The position numbers and the translations under genes are program-made. This document shows positions 17,768 through 25,825 of a stretch of DNA of 64,000 bases, piece after piece. A model generated the notes under the pieces. That model was not told the DNA's origin. It searched no databases and saw only the letters and a program-made list of their open reading frames with translations. The number at the start of each line of letters is the position of its first letter. Position 1 is the stretch's first letter. The stretch lies in assembly GCA_030141605.1 (NCBI GenBank), contig JAQGDQ010002411.1, forward strand, positions 1-64,000. The letters are read 5' to 3'. The DNA comes from Tubiluchus corallicola. Taxonomy: Eukaryota > Priapulida > Priapulimorpha > Priapulimorphida > Tubiluchidae.

Positions 17768-18559
17768 ATGAAAAAAATTAATTATCTTTTCTTAAGTTTC
17801 TTTTTTGTTTTTGCTCTTGTTTCTTGTGAAGAAACTGAGGAAGAAGAAGTATTAGTTGAGAACAGAGGAGGCAAAGTAATATTTAGTGCTCAGTCAGTAA
17901 AACAAAAAAGTACAGAGCCCACACCAGAAGACATTACTCATACTATTATTACATTAGAAAATAGTAAAGGAGAGGCAGTATATTATGCCCAAAAATTGCC
18001 CGTGTATAATTTTAATAGCAGTTTTATCTCTGAACCTATCTCATTAGATACAGGAGAATACAAACTTACAGAATTTTTGTTGACAGATGAAAAAGGCAAA
18101 GTGCTGTACGTATCTCCTAAGGAAGGAAGTGAAATGGGAGAGATGGCTGAAAATCCTTTGGCAATCCCTTTCTCTGTAAAAGAGAATGAAAATACTCAAA
18201 TAGTCCCAGAAGTGTTAAGTGTAACAGGTAGAACCCCAGATAACTTTGGTTATGTTGCATTCGGTTTCGAAGTGGTAGAAACAATAGAGTTTTTAATAAA
18301 TGCTTCTATTTATAATACAAAAAAAGGAGTCTTTGAGTTAACAAAAGCTAGAATAGAGGTAAAAGTAGAAGGAAAAAGACTTCATAGAGAAAGTTTATCT
18401 GCTGAGACCAATTATATAGAAATAAAAGGATGCTACGAAGAATATGAAATAAAAGTTAGTAAATCAGGATATAAAACATATAAGGAGTTTTTTAGCGAAG
18501 AAGAATTGAAAAATTATCTTAATGAACCTATTGAAGTATTGTTGAACAAAAAGAAATAA
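17768..18559 (+). CDS. Lipoprotein of a three-copy family (copy 1)
   Basis: The 263-residue protein has a lipoprotein signal ('LFLSFFFVFALVSC', Cys20), followed by an acidic stretch (EETEEEE). A strand-rich domain contains 'IITLENSKGEAVYY' near 58 and 'EPISLDTGEYKLTEFLLTD' near 92-110. A C-terminal domain with 'YEIKVSKSGYKTYKEF' resembles PEGA or carboxypeptidase-regulatory-like beta sandwiches. The family name was not recognised. It is more distant from copies 2 and 3 than these are from each other. Surface or periplasmic location is expected; the acidic start after Cys resembles lipoprotein export signals of the phylum. Confidence 0.8.
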   Translation: MKKINYLFLSFFFVFALVSCEETEEEEVLVENRGGKVIFSAQSVKQKSTEPTPEDITHTIITLENSKGEAVYYAQKLPVYNFNSSFISEPISLDTGEYKLTEFLLTDEKGKVLYVSPKEGSEMGEMAENPLAIPFSVKENENTQIVPEVLSVTGRTPDNFGYVAFGFEVVETIEFLINASIYNTKKGVFELTKARIEVKVEGKRLHRESLSAETNYIEIKGCYEEYEIKVSKSGYKTYKEFFSEEELKNYLNEPIEVLLNKKK

Positions 18560-18682
18560 CTACTTATAGGTGATTAAGAAAAAATTAGCCTTTTGCTTGT
18601 TTAGTTTTTTGATTAAAAGCATTTTTTAAATTTAAACTTGTGAAACACTAATTTTACAGTTGAATATTATTTTATTATTATT

Positions 18683-20340
18683 TATTTAAAACCTAAATTG
18701 TTATGAAAAGGATTAGTTTTATTATTTTAAGTGTTTTTCTTATTACTGTTTCTTGTGAAAAAAATGAGGAAAAATATGAAACATATGAAGAAAATGTTCC
18801 AGTAACATTTGCTTTTCAAAAAATAGATGCCAAAAGCAGTGAGCAGACGAGTGTAGATGATATTTCTATGGCTATCATTACTGTAGAAAATAGTCAGGGA
18901 GAGGTGGAGTATGAAAACTATCAATTAATAATGTACAAATTTGGAAACAACTTTACCACTGAACCTATTTCATTAAAAGAAGGAAAATATAAGCTTACAG
19001 AATACTTGTTGGCAGATTCTAAAGGTATTGTGTTGTATGCAACTCCTAAGTTGGGTTCTGAAATGGCAAAGTTTGTAAATAATCCATTGTCTATTATTTT
19101 TGATGTGAAAGAGGATAAAACGAATAATGTGGTTCCAGAAGTAATAAGGGTAGAAGAAAAAAAGCCAGAGGATTTTGGCTATGCTACATTTAGTTTTGAC
19201 TTAGTAGAAATAATAGATTTCTTGATAAGTGCTTTTGCTTATGATAGTAGAGATAATAGTTTTCAATTGACAAATGCTGAGTTAAAAGTAGATGCTGGAA
19301 ATGAGGAGATGCACAAAGGAGCAATATCAGCACAAACTAACCATATAAAAGTAAAAGGTGGCAGAGATACATATGAAATAAGCGTGAGCAAATCGAATTA
19401 TAAAACCTACAACGAAACTTTTAGTGCAGAAGAATTAAAAAATCATTTTACTAACCCAATAGAAGCGTTATTGGAGGAAAAATAATAATTTGATACTTAT
19501 TATAAGTTGAAAAAGGAGATATTATTTTTTATTTAAAACCTAAATTGTTATGAAAAAGATTAGTTTTATTATTTTAAGTGTTTTCCTTATTACTGTTTCT
19601 TGTAAAAAGAATAGGGGAGTATATCAGGTATCTAAACAAGAAGAAAATATTCCAGTAACATTTGCTTTTCAAAAAGTAACTGCTAAAAGCGATGGCCAGA
19701 TAAGTATAAATAATGTTTCTATGGCTATCATTACTGTAGAAAATAGTCAGGGAGAGGTGGAGTATGAAGACTACCAATTAATAATGTACAAATTTGGAAG
19801 CAACTTTACCTCCGAGCCTATTTCATTAAAAGAAGGAGAGTATAAGCTTACAGAATACCTGTTGGCAGATTCTAAAGGTAATATATTGTATGCAACTCCT
19901 AAGTTGGGTTCTGAAATGGCAAAATTTGTAAATAATCCATTGTCTATTGTTTTTAATGTGGAGGAGGATAAAACAAATAATGTGGTTCCAGAGGTAATAA
20001 GGGTAGAAGAAAAAGAGCCAGAGGATTTTGGCTATGCTACATTTAGTTTTAGCTTAGTAGAAATAATAGATTTCTTGATAAGTGCTTTTGCTTATGATAG
20101 CGGTACTAAGAATTTTCAATTGACAAGTGCTGAGTTAAAAGTAGATGCTGGAAATGAGGAGATGCACAAAGGAGCAATATCAGCACAGACTAACCATATA
20201 AAAGTAAAAGGCGGCAAAGACACATATGAAATAAGTGTGAGCAAATCAGATTATGAAACTTATAAGAAAACTTTTAGTGCAGAAGAATTAAAAAGTCATT
20301 TTACTAATCCAATAGAAGCGTTATTAGGGGAAGGTGAAAA
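18683..20340 (+). repeat. Tandem gene duplication (copies 2 and 3 of the lipoprotein)
   Basis: The DNA from the leader TTTAAAACCTAAATTGTTATG through the end of copy 2 (to 19485) recurs from about 19530 to 20340. Long blocks are identical or nearly so, for example around 'GDAGNEEMHKGAISAQTNH'-coding segments. The repeat unit is about 0.85 kb. It is a site for recombination or gene conversion. Confidence 0.8.
18703..19485 (+). CDS. Lipoprotein of a three-copy family (copy 2)
   Basis: 260 residues with signal 'SFIILSVFLITVSC' (Cys18) and the same two-domain plan as its neighbours: 'IITVENSQGEVEY' near 62, 'EPISLKEGKYKLTEYLLAD' near 92 and C-terminal 'YEISVSKSNYKTYNETF'. It is nearly identical to copy 3 over most of its length, including the 5' leader TTTAAAACCTAAATTGTTATG, showing a recent tandem duplication. 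No catalytic motif is seen. A structural or binding role at the cell surface is likely but unproven. Confidence 0.8.
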   Translation: MKRISFIILSVFLITVSCEKNEEKYETYEENVPVTFAFQKIDAKSSEQTSVDDISMAIITVENSQGEVEYENYQLIMYKFGNNFTTEPISLKEGKYKLTEYLLADSKGIVLYATPKLGSEMAKFVNNPLSIIFDVKEDKTNNVVPEVIRVEEKKPEDFGYATFSFDLVEIIDFLISAFAYDSRDNSFQLTNAELKVDAGNEEMHKGAISAQTNHIKVKGGRDTYEISVSKSNYKTYNETFSAEELKNHFTNPIEALLEEK

Positions 20341-20410
20341 GAACGATGATGATGACGATGATGATGATGACGATGATGATGACGACGATGATGATGACGA
20401 TGATGATTAG
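19550..20410 (+). CDS. Lipoprotein of a three-copy family (copy 3) with poly-Asp tail
   Basis: 286 residues, closely related to copy 2, starting with 'MKKISFIILSVFLITVSC' and ending with 'NPIEALLGEGEKN' followed by 21 consecutive Asp before the TAG stop. The Asp run is absent from the other two copies, so it arose after the duplication. Such a tail could bind Ca2+ or other cations at the surface, but no experiment supports this here. The strong hairpin at 20429-20477 ends the cluster. Confidence 0.8.
   Translation: MKKISFIILSVFLITVSCKKNRGVYQVSKQEENIPVTFAFQKVTAKSDGQISINNVSMAIITVENSQGEVEYEDYQLIMYKFGSNFTSEPISLKEGEYKLTEYLLADSKGNILYATPKLGSEMAKFVNNPLSIVFNVEEDKTNNVVPEVIRVEEKEPEDFGYATFSFSLVEIIDFLISAFAYDSGTKNFQLTSAELKVDAGNEEMHKGAISAQTNHIKVKGGKDTYEISVSKSDYETYKKTFSAEELKSHFTNPIEALLGEGEKNDDDDDDDDDDDDDDDDDDDDD
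20345..20407 (+). repeat. GAT/GAC microsatellite, 21 Asp codons
   Basis: Twenty-one consecutive GAT or GAC codons, immediately before the TAG stop of lipoprotein copy 3. The GAC interruptions make it an imperfect tract. Changes by whole units would alter only tail length; other changes would extend the frame. Confidence 0.95.
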
Positions 20411-20428
20411 CAGCTTAATACTATAATG

Positions 20429-20477
20429 AACGAAAAAAGGGAATAAGTCAATCAAAGACTTATTCCCTTTTTTCGTT
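20429..20477. terminator. Strong hairpin terminator after the lipoprotein cluster
   Basis: A perfect 21-bp stem, 20429-20449 with 20457-20477, loop of 7 bases. The stem itself ends in A-rich and T-rich arms and could act in both directions. It lies between the lipoproteins and the glycosyltransferase promoter. Confidence 0.9.
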
Positions 20478-20499
20478 TTCATTATCTCACTAAAAAAAC

Positions 20500-20507
20500 T
20501 ACCTTTG
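20500..20507 (+). promoter_or_regulatory. Probable -7 box for the glycosyltransferase gene
   Basis: TACCTTTG matches TAnnTTTG and ends 16 bases before the ATG at 20524, implying a very short leader. The -33 region has only a T-rich stretch without TTTG at normal spacing. Confidence 0.5.
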
Positions 20508-20523
20508 CACAAAGTAATAACGA

Positions 20524-21831
20524 ATGAAAAGAAGGGTATTAATCGTAGCTTATTATTTCCCACCTTTGGGAGGCTCAGGTGTGCAACGTTGGTTAAAGTT
20601 TGTGAAATATTTACGTGAATTTGACTACGAACCCATAGTTTATACTCCTAAAAATCCTGATTTTACTTTGCGGGATGAAACCTTGCAACAAGACCTTCCC
20701 AAAGATATTGAGGTGATAAGGAGGCCTATTTGGGAGCCATATAAGTTGTGGAGGTTATTTAGCCGCCCCTCCAAATCGGCACAAGCAAATATAGGCTTTG
20801 TAAACGAGGGTAAAAAAATGGGGTGGACAAAACGTTTGTCTATATTTATACGAGGTAATTTTTTCATCCCTGATCCACGGGTATTTTGGGTAAAACCATC
20901 TGTAAGATTTTTGTCAAAATATTTAAAAAAACATCCAGTAGATTGTATAATTACTACGGGACCCCCTCATAGCATGCACTTGATAGGTTTGTATCTCAAA
21001 CTACGTAAGAAGGTGAATACTCCTTGGATAGCGGATTTTCGCGACCAATGGACAAAAATGGATTATTATTCGGAAATGAAACTAACAGGTTGGGCGGATA
21101 AGAAGCATAGAAAGTTAGAAAAGAAAGTATTAGAAAATGCAGATAAAGTAATTGCTGTAAGTGAAGGAATAAAAGAAGAGTTTGAAGAATTAGGAGCAAA
21201 AAATATAACTGTGATTACTAATGGTTTTGACAATGATGATATGGGTGAGATGAAAATATTACTGGATAGGAAGTTTACTGTTGCCTATATTGGTATTTTT
21301 ATGCATTCTCAAAATTCACAGATTTTGTGGGAGGCTTTATCAGAATTGGTGAATGAAAATAAAGAATTCTCCAAAAAGTTTGAATTAAAAATAGTTGGAA
21401 AGACACATATACCTGTGATGGAAAGTATCCAAAAGTATGGTTTAGAAAATTATGTAAATAATTTAGGATATATGTCCCACAATGAGGCAATAAAGCATCA
21501 AAAAAATTCACAAGTGTTATTGCTTATTATAAATCAATATAAAAATAATAAGAGTAGGCTCCCTGGGAAACTATTTGAGTATTTAGCATCAGGAAGACCT
21601 ATTTTGATGATGGGCAGTAAAGAGACAAATGCTGCTAAAATTATAAGAGAAACAAATACTGGTTTTATTGTGGATTTCGATGATAAGGAAGGCGTTAAAA
21701 GAAATATTTTGAATTGTTTTTCTTTGTATAAGGAGAGTAAGTTAGTTGTGAAAGCAAAAGGGGTAGAGCAGTATTCTCGAAAAAATCTTACAGGTAAATT
21801 GGTTGAAGAATTGAATAAGTTATTAAATTAA
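20524..21831 (+). CDS. Glycosyltransferase, GT4-like
   Basis: 435 residues in the GT-B fold. The N-terminal domain has 'YYFPPLGGSGVQRWLKFVKY' near 10 (typical family-4 start) and 'IADFRDQW' near 168. The C-terminal Rossmann domain has 'VAYIGIF' near 257 and 'LPGKLFEYLASGRPILMMG' near 345-363, with the donor-binding E in 'LFEYLASGRP'. It probably transfers a sugar from a nucleotide donor to a growing surface polysaccharide on the cytoplasmic side. It stands alone on the plus strand and converges with the wbpB-like gene 11 bases downstream. Confidence 0.88.
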   Translation: MKRRVLIVAYYFPPLGGSGVQRWLKFVKYLREFDYEPIVYTPKNPDFTLRDETLQQDLPKDIEVIRRPIWEPYKLWRLFSRPSKSAQANIGFVNEGKKMGWTKRLSIFIRGNFFIPDPRVFWVKPSVRFLSKYLKKHPVDCIITTGPPHSMHLIGLYLKLRKKVNTPWIADFRDQWTKMDYYSEMKLTGWADKKHRKLEKKVLENADKVIAVSEGIKEEFEELGAKNITVITNGFDNDDMGEMKILLDRKFTVAYIGIFMHSQNSQILWEALSELVNENKEFSKKFELKIVGKTHIPVMESIQKYGLENYVNNLGYMSHNEAIKHQKNSQVLLLIINQYKNNKSRLPGKLFEYLASGRPILMMGSKETNAAKIIRETNTGFIVDFDDKEGVKRNILNCFSLYKESKLVVKAKGVEQYSRKNLTGKLVEELNKLLN

Positions 21832-21842
21832 GGTGTTTTGTT

Positions 21843-22784
21843 TCATTCGTGTTTTTTTACAAATGGGTGATAGTCCTCTTTTGTCCTTGTAGGCTTCATA
21901 TTCCTAATTTTGTGTACTACTTCTACACTATGTTTTGTATCAGTTAGTGCAAACCCATTGTTATTAAGTATTTCTTGGTAACTACGTGTATGCAAATCTG
22001 TAAAGCCACCACTAAATTCTATCTCTTTATTGTTGATAGTGATAGAACGGTAAGTTCGTTGGTTGTGTTCTTTTATATGCGTGGTAATGTCGTTGTAGTC
22101 TAAGGATAAATACCACCTTACTCTTGCTCTTTTTAGTAATAAGAAGCCGGAAGCTTTGTTAAATTCTGAAATATGCACTATATTTTTTACAGGCTCTCCA
22201 AATATCCACATCAGCATATCAAAAAAGTGTATGCCTATGTTGGTAGCAATACTTCCTGATTTTTCTATATCTGCTTTCCAACTTCTGAAATACCAATGAC
22301 CTCTTGAAGTAACATAAGTAAGGTCTATATCATAGATTTTATCATTGTTTTGTTCTATTTCTTCTTTCAGTGCTATGATTCTTGGATGTAGTCTTAATTG
22401 TAGTATGGTATTTACTTTTTTGCCTGTGTCTTTTTCTATGTCCATTAAGGCATCAACATTCCAGGGGTTAAGCACAAGAGGTTTTTCGCAGATGGCATCA
22501 GCTTGTGAGCGAAGAGCAAAGCGTATGTGCGAATCGTGTAAGTAGTTAGGAGAACAGATACTGACGTAATCTATTTTTTTATTGGAATGTTGTAATTTGC
22601 TTACGTGTCTGTCAAATCTCTCAAATTCTGTAAACAGGTCAGCATTAGGGTAAAAACTATCTATAATGCCTACGCTGTCTGATTTGTCTAAGATGGCAAC
22701 AAGATTGTTGTTCGTTTCTTTAATGGCTTGCATATGTCGGGGAGCTATATAGCCTGCTGCCCCTATGAGTGCGAAGTTTTTCAT
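21843..22784 (-). CDS. wbpB: Gfo/Idh/MocA dehydrogenase, WbpB/WlbA type
   Basis: The 313-residue NAD-dependent enzyme closely follows WbpB/WlbA, which oxidises C3 of UDP-GlcNAc-uronic acid to the 3-keto sugar. It shows the family start 'NFALIGAAGYIAPRHMQAI', then 'YVSICSPNYLHDSHIRFAL' near 84, the catalytic 'CEKPLVLNPWN' near 104 (Lys of EKP) and 'GIHFFDMLMW' near 185. It is last in the minus-strand set wbpA-wbpE-2-epimerase-formyltransferase-wbpB; spacing to the previous gene is 12 bases. In Pseudomonas the same reaction is coupled to WbpE transamination. Start ATG at 22784 fits the family exactly. Confidence 0.9.
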   Translation of the reverse strand: MKNFALIGAAGYIAPRHMQAIKETNNNLVAILDKSDSVGIIDSFYPNADLFTEFERFDRHVSKLQHSNKKIDYVSICSPNYLHDSHIRFALRSQADAICEKPLVLNPWNVDALMDIEKDTGKKVNTILQLRLHPRIIALKEEIEQNNDKIYDIDLTYVTSRGHWYFRSWKADIEKSGSIATNIGIHFFDMLMWIFGEPVKNIVHISEFNKASGFLLLKRARVRWYLSLDYNDITTHIKEHNQRTYRSITINNKEIEFSGGFTDLHTRSYQEILNNNGFALTDTKHSVEVVHKIRNMKPTRTKEDYHPFVKKHE

Positions 22785-22796
22785 CTGTATGAGTTG

Positions 22797-23513
22797 TTAA
22801 AAGAGCTTGTTATAATTTTTAATATTGTAAATGGAAGGTGATTTTAGTCTTAATTTTTCAAATTTATTTAACATCATAATTTCTTTGTGGTGTGGCATTC
22901 GTTTCTTTGGAGTGTAAATGTTATTGGATAGGTCTTCAAAGTTTTCTATCTTTTGTGCTTTTTCAATAGAGTTTACCAACATATTGATTTCAGTATTATA
23001 AACTCTTAAAGAAAGGCTATGAAAACTGTCTTCGTAAAAAATTGGCACTTCTTTTTTTTCTATTAAAAGTCCTTCATCTGTTTCTGCTGATATAAAATGA
23101 GTTGTAACACCTATTTTTTGTTCGTTATAGATAGCCCATTTTAATGCGTCTAAGCCTTTAACATAGGGCAAGTATCCGGGATGGGAGTTTATTATTTTTT
23201 TGTTTTTAACAACTTTTTCGGGTAGAATACCTGCTCCCGCAATGAGAGTGCTATCGAAGACGCTGGTGTTGAAAAAGTCTTCTAATTCATCTTTGCTAAT
23301 AGTGATGAGTTTAAAGTTTAGGATTTTACATATTTGTGATAAAGATATATTGGAAGTATAAGAAGGTCTGTGTTGAAAAAGAGGAATAAAGTTTTTTCTG
23401 TTTATCCAAGGGGTTGCGATAACACACACTTTATAATCAGTTTCAAGTTTTAATTTGAGTAATAAATCTTGAGTTTTTTTGTGCGTAGTATTGTAAGTTA
23501 TAACAGCTATCAT
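22797..23513 (-). CDS. Sugar-nucleotide N-formyltransferase-like protein
   Basis: The 238-residue protein has the formyl transferase active-site triad: Asn109 and His111 in 'INSHPGYLPYVKG' and Asp146 in 'ETDEGLL'. 'ILPEKVVKNKK' precedes it as in GART/Fmt-like enzymes. Such proteins move a formyl group from 10-formyl-THF to an amino group; small versions of this kind modify amino sugars on UDP or dTDP. Its place between the 2-epimerase and wbpB-like genes, where other bacteria carry the wbpD acetyltransferase, suggests that it formylates the 3-amino group of the uronic-acid sugar. The substrate is inference. Confidence 0.78.
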   Translation of the reverse strand: MIAVITYNTTHKKTQDLLLKLKLETDYKVCVIATPWINRKNFIPLFQHRPSYTSNISLSQICKILNFKLITISKDELEDFFNTSVFDSTLIAGAGILPEKVVKNKKIINSHPGYLPYVKGLDALKWAIYNEQKIGVTTHFISAETDEGLLIEKKEVPIFYEDSFHSLSLRVYNTEINMLVNSIEKAQKIENFEDLSNNIYTPKKRMPHHKEIMMLNKFEKLRLKSPSIYNIKNYNKLF

Positions 23514-23586
23514 AAAATTATATTTTATAGTTTTTTGTAGAATGTGTAGGAGAGATAAATGGTTTCATGGAATTTTATTTTTGGAT

Positions 23587-24648
23587 TTATCCATTTTGTA
23601 TTTCATTTACTATCTGCGAGGCTGTATTGCCTGTGCCATAAAGTTCTATATCAAAGTCAATCTTATTTTTCATAGTGTTGTAATAAATGCTGAGGATTCT
23701 ATTTTTATCTGTTCCTGCAAGAGTATTTACTTTATTTTCTATTAGTTCTACCCACTCAGTTTCATCTCGTAAAGTTACACAAGGTTTTTTAAAAAAGAAA
23801 GCTTCTTTTTGCAAGCCTCCGCTGTCTGTCATTACTGCTTGGCAATTTTGTAATAGATATATCATTTCTAAATATCCGACAGGTTCTATAATATCAAAGT
23901 TAATTTTTATTTTATAATCACCTATGACTTTTCTTGTTCTAGGGTGTAATGGCACAATAATTTGTGTCTCCTATGCTATTTTATTGAAGGCATCAATAAT
24001 ATTCTTAAGTTTTGTAGTGTTGTTCGTATTTTCTTCTCTATGTATAGTAGCTAATACGAAGTTGTTTTTTATTTTTATGGAATGTGGCTTTTGAACATAT
24101 TTTTTGTAGTATAATGCAGCATCATACATTACATCGCCACTTTCGACAATTTTACAGTTAAATTTTTCAAAGCCTTCTTTTTTAAGATTTTTTACTGCTG
24201 TTTTAGTTGGGCATAGCAGCAAGTTACTTATCCTATCTGTTAAGATTCTATTGACTTCTTCAGGCATTTGCATATTAAAGCTTCTTAAACCTGCTTCTAT
24301 GTGTGCTATTTTTATATGGAGTTTTTTAGAAGCTAAAGCTCCTGCAAGTGTTGAATTTGTATCGCCATATACTAATACCCAATCAGGTTCTTCTTTTATT
24401 AATATCCTTTCTATTCTTTCTAACATCCTTCCAGTCATTGCTCCGTGTGTAGCAGTACCAATTTCTAAGTTATAGCGAGGCTCAGGTATACGCATTTGTT
24501 CAAAGAATATATCGCTCATATTCTTATCAAAATGTTGCCCTGTGTGAATAATCACCTCTTCTATATTGCTATGTTTTTGTATTTCTCTACTTACTACAGC
24601 TGCTTTTACAAATTGAGGTCTTGCTCCTATAATGGTAGCGATTTTCAT
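23587..24648 (-). pseudogene. UDP-GlcNAc-type 2-epimerase (WecB/WbpI family), split by in-frame TAG
   Basis: Two parts in one reading frame belong to one epimerase. Residues 1-225 (to 23974) include 'TIIGARPQFVKAAVVSREI', 'HTGQHFDKNMSD', 'VYGDTNSTLAGALAS' and 'HIEAGLRSFNMQMPEEVNR' (catalytic region). After a TAG at 23971-23973, the frame continues with 'PLHPRTRKVIGDY', 'EPVGYLEMIYLL', 'TDSGGLQKEAFF' and 'TLRDETEWVE'. Nothing else is damaged, so the break is either recent or a sequence error. The normal enzyme would invert C2 of UDP-GlcNAc3N-uronate (WbpI role) or of UDP-GlcNAc. It lies 10 bases after the wbpE-like gene. Confidence 0.9.
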
Positions 24649-24658
24649 ATTTTATTTG

Positions 24659-25789
24659 TTAGTTAAAGTATTGTAGAATTGTTTTTGTTATATATTCTAA
24701 TTGTTCTTTTGTTAGTTCTGTGTGCATAGGCAGAGATACTACATTTTTGCATAGTTTTTCGGTGGTAGGCAAGTCGCCTTCATTGTATCCTAAATATAGA
24801 TAAGCTTCTTGCAAATGTAATGGAACAGGATAGTATATCCCTGTGGGGATATCTTTGGCTTGCAGGTATTTAATAAAGTTTTCTCTGTTTATACTGTTGT
24901 CTAAAGTAATGGCATATTGATGGTAGGTGTGCGTTGAATTAAGCGATTTAAAAGGTGTTTTTAAAAAGTGACAGCTTAGTAGTTGTTCATCGTAAAATTC
25001 AGCAACTTTTTGCCTTTTTTCTGCATATTGGTTAAGGTATTTTAATTTTATGTTGAGTATTGCGGCTTGCAGGGTGTCTAAACGTGAATTAACACCAATG
25101 TATTTGTAGTGATATTTCTTTATACTTCCGTGCTGGCATATTGCCTGTATTTTTTCTGCTAATTTGTCAGAATTAGTGACTATTGCCCCTCCATCGCCAT
25201 AGCAGCCTAAATTTTTGGAAGGGAAAAATGAAAAGCAACCAATAGTACCAATAGTTCCAGCTTTCTTTATGGTTTTATCATTAAACTGATACTCTGTCCC
25301 TATAGCTTGGCAAGCATCTTCTATTATGTGTAAACCGTACTCTCTCGCAATGTTTGTAATTTCTTCCATATTGCAAATCTGTCCATATAAATGAACAGGC
25401 ATTATTGCTTTGGTTTTTGATGAAATTACTTTCTTTATTTCTGTTGGATTTATGTTGAATGTATGTGGTTCTACATCTACTAACACAGGTTTTAATCCTA
25501 AGAGGACTATTACTTCTACGGTTGCTCCAAAGGTAAAGGAGGGGACAATAATTTCATCTCCTTTTTGTAAGTCAAGAGCCATTAGAGCTATTTGCAAAGC
25601 GTCAGTTCCATTCCCGCAAGTTATAACGTGTGGGGTATTTAGATAATGAGCAAGTTCTTCTTGGAATTTATTTACTTCTCCCCCTTTTATAAAGATAGAT
25701 TTGTCTAATACTTTTAAAATAGCATTGTCTATCTCTTCCCTAATATTGAGGTATTGCTTTTTTAAATCTACTAATTGTATTTTATCCAT
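24659..25789 (-). CDS. wbpE: DegT/DnrJ/EryC1 aminotransferase, WbpE/WlbC type
   Basis: The 376-residue PLP enzyme would aminate the 3-keto uronic-acid sugar made by the WbpB-like enzyme, using glutamate. Family landmarks are 'GGEVNKFQEELAHYL' near 36, 'CGNGTDALQIALMAL' near 58, 'PVHLYGQICNM' near 130, 'EDACQAIGTEY' near 156 (Asp holding the PLP ring N) and the PLP lysine in 'FFPSKNLGCYGDGGAI' near 186-200. It sits between wbpA-like and epimerase genes, with short gaps (36 and 10 bases), as in wbp/wlb clusters. Confidence 0.92.
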   Translation of the reverse strand: MDKIQLVDLKKQYLNIREEIDNAILKVLDKSIFIKGGEVNKFQEELAHYLNTPHVITCGNGTDALQIALMALDLQKGDEIIVPSFTFGATVEVIVLLGLKPVLVDVEPHTFNINPTEIKKVISSKTKAIMPVHLYGQICNMEEITNIAREYGLHIIEDACQAIGTEYQFNDKTIKKAGTIGTIGCFSFFPSKNLGCYGDGGAIVTNSDKLAEKIQAICQHGSIKKYHYKYIGVNSRLDTLQAAILNIKLKYLNQYAEKRQKVAEFYDEQLLSCHFLKTPFKSLNSTHTYHQYAITLDNSINRENFIKYLQAKDIPTGIYYPVPLHLQEAYLYLGYNEGDLPTTEKLCKNVVSLPMHTELTKEQLEYITKTILQYFN

Positions 25790-25825
25790 TATTCCAATAG
25801 AGAGAATATCTTGCTGTTAAATTAA

